This document shows positions 44,462 through 52,159 of a DNA stretch of 64,000 bases, piece after piece (the stretch's first letter is position 1; each line of letters starts with the position of its first letter). A program made the translations under genes and the position numbers. Source of the stretch: Candidatus Gastranaerophilales bacterium (GTDB lineage: Bacteria > Cyanobacteriota > Vampirovibrionia > Gastranaerophilales > Gastranaerophilaceae); NCBI GenBank assembly GCA_944323735.1, contig CALUTO010000010.1:1-64000 (forward strand), read 5' to 3'. The notes below the pieces were generated by a model, which was given only the letters and a program-made list of their open reading frames with translations, made no database searches and was not told the origin of the DNA.

Positions 44462-45623
44462 TTACTTAATAGGAAATGAAGATATATTAAACATGCCGGA
44501 GGTTCCGTTCTCTGATGAGGTTTGTAAATTTTTAAACGACCTGTCAAAAGAGATTCTGGGCTCGAAAGAGGGGCGGCTTTATCCTGACCTTTCAGCACTA
44601 GCCTTCTGGTGCAGACGTGCAAACATACAGCATCTCAAATCATTGTTAGATAACAAACAATACCGGCTTGGAAGAGGACTTTGTTTTCACATTGCACCCT
44701 CAAATATACCTGTCAATTTTGCATTTTCGTACGTATTTTCACTGCTTGCTGGCAACGCCAATATAGTAAGACTACCCGGCAAGGATTTTCCTCAAGTAAA
44801 GGCACTGATTGAAATATTTAAAAAAATACTGGAAAAATATCCAAAAATTAAGGACAGAACGGCTTTTGTAAAATACAACAGAGCCTCTGATGCAACATCA
44901 GTATTCTCAAAAACAGCAGATGTCAGAATGCTCTGGGGAGGAGACAATACAATAAAGGCCCTAAAATCCTGCGAAACAAAACCCCGCTGCATCGACATTG
45001 CCTTCTCTGACAGGTATTCTGTGTGTATTATAGACGGGGCAAGCGTTTTAAAAGCAGATGAAAAGACAATAGAAAAACTTGCAGAAAACTTTTATAATGA
45101 CACATACCTTATGGATCAAAATGCCTGTTCTTCTCCGCAGCTTATCTACTGGCAAAATGACAGCGAATACGCCCGTGAAAAGTTCTGGAGTGCAGTTTAT
45201 AAAACAGCAAAAGAAAAATATAATCTACAAGATGCGATATGCGTGGATAAATACACAAAACTCTGCGAGGATGCAATAGACTATCCGGAGAAAATAAAAT
45301 CCGTAAAACATTGTGGAAACCTTCTATACAGAAGCGAACTTTCAGCACCGGACAAAGACATTGAAAACCTGCGTGGCAAAGGCGGCTATTTTTATGAATA
45401 TTCTTTAAAGGACACAGGTGAACTATACAGAATGATTGATGAAAAATATCAGACAGTCACATATTTTGGGATTAACCCCGAAAAACTTGTAAAAGAGATA
45501 TGCATTCACAAAATATGCGGCATAGACAGAATAGTACCGGTCGGACAGGCAATGGATATAGACATAATATGGGACGGATACGACCTGTTGAATCAATTAT
45601 CGAGGATAATAGATGTACGCTGA
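44418..45623 (+). CDS. LuxC-like acyl reductase (NADPH-dependent aldehyde-forming)
   Basis: A 401-residue aldehyde-dehydrogenase-fold protein of the LuxC family. It reduces an acyl thioester or LuxE-bound acyl to the aldehyde. The nucleophilic cysteine is C237 in MDQNACSSPQLIYW. HIAPSNIPVNFAFSYVFSLLAGNANIVRLP (about 91-120) forms the cofactor region. It is shorter than Vibrio LuxC (about 480). The cluster therefore can produce a free or enzyme-bound aldehyde. An alternative internal start at 44448 exists. Confidence 0.85.
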   Translation: MQKLEDVQIHMSGVNYLIGNEDILNMPEVPFSDEVCKFLNDLSKEILGSKEGRLYPDLSALAFWCRRANIQHLKSLLDNKQYRLGRGLCFHIAPSNIPVNFAFSYVFSLLAGNANIVRLPGKDFPQVKALIEIFKKILEKYPKIKDRTAFVKYNRASDATSVFSKTADVRMLWGGDNTIKALKSCETKPRCIDIAFSDRYSVCIIDGASVLKADEKTIEKLAENFYNDTYLMDQNACSSPQLIYWQNDSEYAREKFWSAVYKTAKEKYNLQDAICVDKYTKLCEDAIDYPEKIKSVKHCGNLLYRSELSAPDKDIENLRGKGGYFYEYSLKDTGELYRMIDEKYQTVTYFGINPEKLVKEICIHKICGIDRIVPVGQAMDIDIIWDGYDLLNQLSRIIDVR

Positions 45624-46521
45624 AAGACATAAAACAAAAATATCCATAATAGGAGCCGGTGCAGTAGGTTCGGCAATCGCATATGCGCTTATGCTCAGAG
45701 GGCTTGCGGATGAAATTGTTTTTATTGATATAAACGAAAAGCTTGCCAATGCAGAAATGCTGGACATAAAACACGGAGTTAAATGTATTCCTGATGTTGA
45801 TATATTCTGCGGCGATTATTCAGATATAAAAAACAGCTCAATGATTATTGTGACAGCAGGAAGAGGAAGAAAAGAAGGAGAAAGCCGGCTTGACCTGACA
45901 TACGACAATTTGAAAATAACAGAAGAAATAGCCTGCGGGATTGAAAAATATTACAATTGCGGCATAGTGCTGGTAGTTTCAAACCCTGTAGATATAATAA
46001 CCTGCTATCTTGCAAAACGTCTGAATTTAGAAAGAGGGAAGGTATTTGGCACAGGCTGTATACTTGACACATCAAGACTTTCGGCCATAGTATCAGATTA
46101 TTTTGAAAGAAAACTTGAAATTCCGGTCATTGGAGAGCACGGAAGCTCACAGTACGCACTCTGGAATATTTCCGGTGAGCTTGATTTAAGCATGCCGCAG
46201 AAATCAGCAATGGAGGCGGATGTACGTGCAATGGGTGCCGAAATCATAGCAGGCAAGGGAAAAACATTTTACGGTATTGCCACATGCGTATGCTCTGTAG
46301 CACAGGCCGTTATCTGTGATACCCCGGTAGAACTCTGTGTATCAGTCCTGCTGAACGGAGAATACGGAATATATGATGCAGCACTGAGTATACCGTGTAT
46401 TGTAGACTCAAATGGAGCCAGAGTTAACGAAAATAGAAGGCTTCCGGATGAAATAATAACCTTTTTAAAAAAAACAGCACAGAATTTAAATAACACAATT
46501 CCAAATGCCTATCGATTATAA
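45613..46521 (+). CDS. L-lactate/malate dehydrogenase family enzyme
   Basis: A 302-residue NAD-dependent 2-hydroxyacid dehydrogenase. NAD motif GAGAVGSAIAY; FIDIN acidic end; SNPVDIITCYLAKRL; GTGCILDTSRL; catalytic histidine in IGEHGSS. The specificity loop reads AGRGRKEGESR. Aligned with LDH (NQKPGETR), the glutamine that selects lactate is replaced by arginine, as in malate dehydrogenases. The substrate may thus carry a second acidic or phosphate group. Its start overlaps luxC by 11 bp. A housekeeping LDH or MDH would not normally sit here, so a cluster-specific 2-hydroxy or 2-keto substrate is inferred. Confidence 0.82.
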   Translation: MYAERHKTKISIIGAGAVGSAIAYALMLRGLADEIVFIDINEKLANAEMLDIKHGVKCIPDVDIFCGDYSDIKNSSMIIVTAGRGRKEGESRLDLTYDNLKITEEIACGIEKYYNCGIVLVVSNPVDIITCYLAKRLNLERGKVFGTGCILDTSRLSAIVSDYFERKLEIPVIGEHGSSQYALWNISGELDLSMPQKSAMEADVRAMGAEIIAGKGKTFYGIATCVCSVAQAVICDTPVELCVSVLLNGEYGIYDAALSIPCIVDSNGARVNENRRLPDEIITFLKKTAQNLNNTIPNAYRL

Positions 46522-46557
46522 CAGTATAAAAATTTTATTCGATAATCATTTCCATGC

Positions 46558-46563
46558 TAAAAT
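46558..46563 (+). promoter_or_regulatory. Extended -10 box of a leaderless phosphopantetheinyl transferase gene
   Basis: TGC-TAAAAT ends six bases before ATG 46570; no Shine-Dalgarno is visible. It gives this gene its own promoter at the end of the cluster. Confidence 0.5.
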
Positions 46564-46569
46564 TGAGCT

Positions 46570-47124
46570 ATGCACAGGGTTAAAATATTTTTTCTAAACG
46601 CCGATACATTTTTATCAGCAATGAACACACAGTATCTGCTCGGTTTTTCAGAAGGCAGAGAATTTAAATCGGAAAAGAGAATGAAACAGTTTTGCCTCGG
46701 ACGATTTCTGCTCAAATATGTTCTAAAAAAAATATATAAAATACAAGAGCCGGAAATAAGAGTAAAAAATGAAAAGCCGTATCTGGTAAACGGTGACATA
46801 CTATTCAGTCTTTCTCACTCAAAAAATCTTATTATAGCAGCATTTGCACCGTTTGAGCTGGGACTTGATGTTGAATACATGAAGGGACGTGACTTTGAAT
46901 CAATTTACAGATATCTGAAAAGAAAAAGCGACAATCCTGACACAGATACGTTTTACAGATTCTGGACAAAGTACGAAGCGGAAATAAAGCTGCAAAAAGA
47001 GCCCGCATCCTGGTTTTGCACGAAGCTGAAGGACAATTTTATGCTTTCTGTATGCGCAGCAGTAAAAGAGGATATTACTCCGGAAATACAGGAAATTACA
47101 AATCACCTTCTACATAATCAATAG
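46570..47124 (+). CDS. 4'-phosphopantetheinyl transferase (Sfp type)
   Basis: A 184-residue enzyme that converts apo carrier proteins to the active form using coenzyme A. It has the family motifs FSLSHSKNLIIAAF (near 80), LGLDVEYM with the magnesium aspartate and glutamate, and FYRFWTKYEAEIKLQ (WTKxEA motif, near 140). It is short for Sfp (about 220) but resembles the compact cyanobacterial/HetI-like forms. It is the natural activator of the two ACPs upstream. Its 3' end overlaps the convergent tolC-like gene by 29 bp. Confidence 0.88.
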   Translation: MHRVKIFFLNADTFLSAMNTQYLLGFSEGREFKSEKRMKQFCLGRFLLKYVLKKIYKIQEPEIRVKNEKPYLVNGDILFSLSHSKNLIIAAFAPFELGLDVEYMKGRDFESIYRYLKRKSDNPDTDTFYRFWTKYEAEIKLQKEPASWFCTKLKDNFMLSVCAAVKEDITPEIQEITNHLLHNQ

Positions 47125-48859
47125 GCGCACCCACAACTTTTTCAAGATTTGCAGCAGCAATGTTGTACTGCATAAGAGTATTGTAATAGCTCAACTGTGA
47201 ATTTCTGTAAGTTGTTTCTGCGTCTTTTAACTCGATGGCATCGCCCATACCGACCTTATATCTGCCGCTTGCAAGCTCATACTGTTCTTTCGCAACCATC
47301 ATTGAGGAGCGGGCAACGGGAACAGACTCCTGTGCATTCATTAAATCAATGTAAGCCTGTTTTACCTGCAAATAAACATTCTGCCGTGCTGTTTCATAAT
47401 CAGCCTGATCTTTTTTATATGTCAATTTTGCTTCATCGAGCTGTTTTTTCAATAAATAGAGGTTTGTACCGGTGTAAGACAGTTGTGCACCAATCTGATA
47501 TCCGTAGTCCGTATCCGGAGTTTTTCCGCCCTGAGTAAAGCTTCCAACCCCTCTTAAATCAGGCAGAAACGCATACTTGGAGGCCTTAATGAGTATTTTA
47601 GAACCTTCCATTTTCTTCTTTGCTGCAAGCAGCTCAGGACGCTGTTCAAAGGACTTATTTAACACCGCTTCAAATTCGACCTCGTATTTTTTTGAATCGA
47701 GTCTTTCACTTATATTGTAGTCAGAAAATTCCGGAACACCCATTGCATTATTCAGGTTTGCATAAGCGGTTTTTACGGTATTTTTAGCCTGAATTAGACT
47801 TAACTGAGCATTATCAAGGTTATATTTAGCAGTGGATACATCAATTTTTGCTTTTGTTCCAATATCATAGTAAGCCTGTGCCTGTTTAAGGTGAACTTCA
47901 TAGTTCATTACCGTGTCCTCATACACATTCACCTGCTGCATTGCAAACAAAAGGTTATAATATGCAGTTTTTACCTGACAGATAATATCATTAATGTTTT
48001 CCTGTAATGTATCACCGGCAGCTTCGTATGTTTTTCTGGCGACACCTGCCTGTGCACTGGTTTTTCCAAAGTCAAACAACAGCCAGTCAAAACCGACATT
48101 AGGTGTATTATACAAATTGTACTGCTGCATTGGAAATCTGAAGTTAGTCACCATCATATCGTTTCTTGAATAGCTGACACCAAGATTCAATGTCGGAAAA
48201 TAATTTGCCCAAGCCTGAGCAATTTTGTTCTGATAAATATCTTTGCTCATCATTTGAGACATGATTCTCGGGTTGTTTTCCAGTGCAATTTTGACACAAT
48301 CGTCAACAGTAACAACCTTGTTTGCCGTTACTGCACCCTCAACGACCTGTTCCCCTTCAAAAGCATCTCTGGGCTGAATTGCCGGAGCTTCTTCTACTGT
48401 TTTGTTATTTTCTTCTTTTTGTTTTTTATCTTTTCTTCCAAACAAACGAAATTTTTTCTTTTCTTTCTCCTGAGAGGCTTTTGAATCTTCTTGTGCAGGC
48501 TTCAATTTTTCAAGGTCATCTGTACTGTCCTCCACCTGTACAACATCTATATCAGAACCTGATTGCACAATATTCGTTTTTTCCGGCTCTTTTTCTTTAG
48601 ATTTATGTTTAAAGAAATTTAAAAATTTATTATCAGAATCTTGAGCAGTCTCAGACTCTTCATCAATATCTGCCCCTTCATCCAGTTGTATAAGTTTAAC
48701 ACTTCCATCCTCCGACTGAACACCTATGTCCGGAACAACTCTTGTATTACTCATAAAGCCGGCAACCCGCTCTTTAAAAGTAACTTTTGCGTCAGCCTGC
48801 TGTAAAAGACCGGCAGCAACCGAAAGAAATATAAGTGATGTTAAAAATCGTTTGTTCAT
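47096..48859 (-). CDS. TolC-family outer-membrane efflux protein with a charged N-terminal insert
   Basis: A 587-residue protein with signal peptide (cleavage near ADA-KV, residue 24) and an outer-membrane efflux domain from about residue 182. It is made of two repeats with long helices (KVVTVDDCVKIALENNP and the second repeat near FEQRPELLAAKKK). Between the two lies a ~155-residue disordered, K/E-rich region. It has two similar basic clusters (NFFKHKSKEKEPEK and FRLFGRKDKKQKEE). TolC normally lacks such an insert. It forms the outer channel for the RND pump encoded upstream in the same operon. Confidence 0.88.
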   Translation of the reverse strand: MNKRFLTSLIFLSVAAGLLQQADAKVTFKERVAGFMSNTRVVPDIGVQSEDGSVKLIQLDEGADIDEESETAQDSDNKFLNFFKHKSKEKEPEKTNIVQSGSDIDVVQVEDSTDDLEKLKPAQEDSKASQEKEKKKFRLFGRKDKKQKEENNKTVEEAPAIQPRDAFEGEQVVEGAVTANKVVTVDDCVKIALENNPRIMSQMMSKDIYQNKIAQAWANYFPTLNLGVSYSRNDMMVTNFRFPMQQYNLYNTPNVGFDWLLFDFGKTSAQAGVARKTYEAAGDTLQENINDIICQVKTAYYNLLFAMQQVNVYEDTVMNYEVHLKQAQAYYDIGTKAKIDVSTAKYNLDNAQLSLIQAKNTVKTAYANLNNAMGVPEFSDYNISERLDSKKYEVEFEAVLNKSFEQRPELLAAKKKMEGSKILIKASKYAFLPDLRGVGSFTQGGKTPDTDYGYQIGAQLSYTGTNLYLLKKQLDEAKLTYKKDQADYETARQNVYLQVKQAYIDLMNAQESVPVARSSMMVAKEQYELASGRYKVGMGDAIELKDAETTYRNSQLSYYNTLMQYNIAAANLEKVVGAPIDYVEGDL

Positions 48860-48919
48860 AATTTATAAACTTATCCTCACAATAAAACCTTTATCCATAC
48901 AAACATTATTAATCATATA

Positions 48920-51900
48920 CTATTGTTTTTCTTCTGCCTGCGTTTTTTTCTTCATGACTTTGTATACAAAATGCTGGATTATAGTATAAAAAGCAGGTGT
49001 CATAATAGTACCGAGCGTACCTGCCGCCAGCATACCGCCAAAGACCGTACTGCCGACTGAAATTCTGCTGGATGCACCTGCACCGTGAGCAAGTACAAGA
49101 GGAATCATACCGACAACAAACGCAACAACTGTCATCATGATAGCTCTGAACCTGATTTTTGATGCTTCAACCGCAGCTTCTTCAATAGACATTCCGTTTT
49201 CTTCATGCAAAACTTTAGCAAATTCTACAATCAAAATTGCCTGTTTTGCCGCAAGACCGATAAGCATAATCATACCAACCTGAGAATAGAGGTCAAATGC
49301 CTGTCCCATCATCAACTGGAACAATAATGCCCCGACTGCCGCAAGCGGACAAATCAACAGAACAGCAAACGGTATAGACCAGCTCTCATACAATGCAACA
49401 AGGAATAAATAGACAAATATAAGAGCAAGACTGATAATTGTAGTGGTTTGACCGCTGGATTCGAGCTCCTGTTTTGAAGTACCGGACCACTCAAAGCCCA
49501 TATCAGACGGCATAGTCTCGGTTGTTACCTGCTCCATCGCTTTCATAGCGTCACCGGAGCTCTTGCCCTGCGCAGGGCTGCCTGAAATCTGTACATTTCT
49601 GTACTGATTGTATCTCGTGATAGAACCTGCGCCAACACTCTGCTTTAATGTGATTACAGTGGTCACGGGAACCATTTTTCCGGCACTGTTTTTAACATAA
49701 ATATTAGTCAGGTCACCTGCTTTTCTTCTGAATTTTTGCTCGGCCTGCAATTGCACCCTGAAAACACGACCCAGCTTGTTAAAATCATTAACATAATAAG
49801 TACCCAGAGTAGATGAAAGTGTACTGTAAAGCTCCTGCAGATCTATTCCCTGGGCAAGTGCTTTGTCATAATCAATTTCTACAATATATTGCAGCATGTT
49901 TGCCTGATACTGAGAATAAACGTTTGACAGATTTTTATTCTGGTTAGCCGCAGCAACAAGCTGATTAGCAAGTTTTTCCATATCCTGCGGGGTATGCTCG
50001 CCTTTTGACAATAGCTGGAACTCAAACCCGCCGAGCATACTCATACCGGAAATTGCAGGCGGAGAGAACACACCGATTCTGGCTTCTTTAAGTTTTCCAA
50101 ACTCACTACGTATTCTTCCGAGAATTGCATTCAATGATAAGTCTGTTTCTTTACCCTGGATTTTTCTTATTAATTTCTGAAATATATTAAATTCACGTTT
50201 ACTCCACTCTTCAAGTCTAATGACCATAAAAGCTTCGTTGGAAGGTCCCATTCCGACAAAAACAATTCTGCCTTCGACACCTTCTATATTTTCCAGTATT
50301 TTTTCCATCTTATCAGTCAGGTCTGTAGTTCGTGCAATTGAAGCACCGGCAGGAAGGCTGACCTGCGCCATCAGCACCGCCTGATCTTCATCAGGAATGA
50401 ATCCTGTCGGGATAATTTTAAACAGAAGAAGCATAAGAACAATTATGCTGCCATACACAATAAGTGTAAGTTTTTGATTGTATACAAATTTCTTTACATA
50501 ATGCAAATATATATCCGTCAGTTTCTGGAAATACACGTTGAATTCCATAAACAGCCACTTTATAGCAGCTGAAATCTTATTTGAGGGCTTTCTGTTTGGA
50601 TCCTCATGTCTTAATATAATAGAACAAAGTGCCGGAGATAGAGTAAGCGCACATACAGCTGAAAGTGCAATTGAAACAGCAATACAAACAGCAAACTGCT
50701 TGTACATAAGTCCTGACAACCCGGGCATAAAACTTACCGGAACGAATACAGCCATAAGCACCAGTGCCATGGAAACAAGTGCACCGCCTATTTCTTTCAT
50801 CGTTAGCTGTGTAGCTTCAACCGGAGACTTACCTTCTTCAAGGTGTCTTTTAACGTTTTCAATAACAACAATAGCATCATCAACAACTGTCGCAACAGCA
50901 AGAACCATCGCAAACAGTGTCAAAAGGTTAATTGACATGTCAAAAACAGGAAGCGTTGCAAACGTACCAATCAATGAAACAGGTATTGCAATCAACGGAA
51001 CAAGGGTAGCTCTAGGATCGCCGAGGAACACAAAGATAATAGCAACAACGATTATTGATGTTTCAATAATCGTTTTTACAACTTCCTTCATTGATTCACG
51101 GATAAATTCCGTATCATCATGAACCATTGCAAGCTTCATTCCGTCAGGAATAGTACCCTCAATCTCCGCCATTTTCTTTTCAACTGCATTTACAATTTCT
51201 ATAGCATTTGCACCCGGGATTTGAATAATTTGCATTAGAGCTGCAGGTTTTCCGTCAACTTTACCGTTTCTTGAATAAGTTTCGGAACCGAGTTCAACTC
51301 TCGCCACGTCTTTTATTCTTATACTCGAACCGTCAACATTCGAACGGACAATAATATTTTCAAACTCTTTAGGCTCAAGCAGACGGCCTTTGGTCCTCAA
51401 TGTGATTTGAAAACGCTGCTTGTCAGGGCCCGGCTCCTGTCCAAGTGCACCTGCTGATACCTGAATATTTTGTGTTGTTATTGCTTTTTGTATTTCTGAA
51501 ACGGAAACATTTAAATTAGCCATTTTTTCAGTATCAAGCCATATTCTCATTGAGTAATTGCCGGCACCGTAAACACCGACCTCGCCTACACCGGGCAGAC
51601 GTGCGATTTCATCTTTAATAAAGATAGAAGCATAGTTGGTAACATCCAGCTGTGAATATCTGTTATCAGTCGATGCAAGGTTCAAAATAGCAACACCGGC
51701 ACCTGATACCTGTTGTTTTGCAGTTACACCAAGCCTTTTAACATCCTCGGGCAATTTGGGTTCTATCTGCTGTATACGGTTTTGGACATTAACAAGGTCA
51801 ATATTTCTGTCTGAACCGACTTTAAAATATATCTGCAATCTGTAAGATTCATCAGAACTTGTCGAAATCATGTACAGCATATCCTCGACACCGTTTACCT

Positions 51901-52159
51901 GAGATTCAATAAGAGAAGCAACAGAAGATTCGACAACATCAGCACTTGCTCCGGGATAGGATGCACTGACAACAATCTGCGGTGGGGTAATATCAGGATA
52001 TTTTTCCAGCTTCAGCCCCATCATGGCAATAAAACCGACAAGAGTAATAAAAATAGAGATTACTATTGCAAATCTCGGTTTTCTTATAAAAAAGTATAAT
52101 TCTTCTTTGTTCTGACTATTCTGTTCATTAGGATTACTTTGATTGTTCTGCATTTTCAT
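48920..52159 (-). CDS. RND multidrug efflux permease (HAE1/AcrB family)
   Basis: A 1,079-residue inner-membrane proton antiporter. The first TM helix is at IRKPRFAIVISIFITLVG, with twelve TM helices and two large periplasmic loops. The proton-relay aspartates lie in AVATVVDDAIVVIENVKRH, and the HAE1 signature GLAAKQAILIVEFA near residue 975 is intact. ATG 52159 is preferred, as AAAGGT lies five bases upstream; an in-frame start 18 bp earlier lacks a ribosome site. It overlaps the MFP gene by 26 bp. Substrate is unknown; neighbouring biosynthetic cluster products are candidates. Confidence 0.95.
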   Translation of the reverse strand: MKMQNNQSNPNEQNSQNKEELYFFIRKPRFAIVISIFITLVGFIAMMGLKLEKYPDITPPQIVVSASYPGASADVVESSVASLIESQVNGVEDMLYMISTSSDESYRLQIYFKVGSDRNIDLVNVQNRIQQIEPKLPEDVKRLGVTAKQQVSGAGVAILNLASTDNRYSQLDVTNYASIFIKDEIARLPGVGEVGVYGAGNYSMRIWLDTEKMANLNVSVSEIQKAITTQNIQVSAGALGQEPGPDKQRFQITLRTKGRLLEPKEFENIIVRSNVDGSSIRIKDVARVELGSETYSRNGKVDGKPAALMQIIQIPGANAIEIVNAVEKKMAEIEGTIPDGMKLAMVHDDTEFIRESMKEVVKTIIETSIIVVAIIFVFLGDPRATLVPLIAIPVSLIGTFATLPVFDMSINLLTLFAMVLAVATVVDDAIVVIENVKRHLEEGKSPVEATQLTMKEIGGALVSMALVLMAVFVPVSFMPGLSGLMYKQFAVCIAVSIALSAVCALTLSPALCSIILRHEDPNRKPSNKISAAIKWLFMEFNVYFQKLTDIYLHYVKKFVYNQKLTLIVYGSIIVLMLLLFKIIPTGFIPDEDQAVLMAQVSLPAGASIARTTDLTDKMEKILENIEGVEGRIVFVGMGPSNEAFMVIRLEEWSKREFNIFQKLIRKIQGKETDLSLNAILGRIRSEFGKLKEARIGVFSPPAISGMSMLGGFEFQLLSKGEHTPQDMEKLANQLVAAANQNKNLSNVYSQYQANMLQYIVEIDYDKALAQGIDLQELYSTLSSTLGTYYVNDFNKLGRVFRVQLQAEQKFRRKAGDLTNIYVKNSAGKMVPVTTVITLKQSVGAGSITRYNQYRNVQISGSPAQGKSSGDAMKAMEQVTTETMPSDMGFEWSGTSKQELESSGQTTTIISLALIFVYLFLVALYESWSIPFAVLLICPLAAVGALLFQLMMGQAFDLYSQVGMIMLIGLAAKQAILIVEFAKVLHEENGMSIEEAAVEASKIRFRAIMMTVVAFVVGMIPLVLAHGAGASSRISVGSTVFGGMLAAGTLGTIMTPAFYTIIQHFVYKVMKKKTQAEEKQ

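Noticed and set aside
43397-45623. Bioluminescence (lux) operon
   Set aside because: Only LuxE- and LuxC-like genes are present; luciferase subunits and luxD are absent.
31546-47124. Aryl polyene or type I/II PKS cluster
   Set aside because: No KAS I/II or chain-length factor, no dehydratase, no multi-domain synthase; condensing enzymes are KAS III type.
50538-51122. A 194-codon plus-strand frame opposite the RND permease
   Set aside because: Antisense shadow of a highly conserved gene; Ser/Thr-rich composition typical of a mirror frame, no ribosome site.
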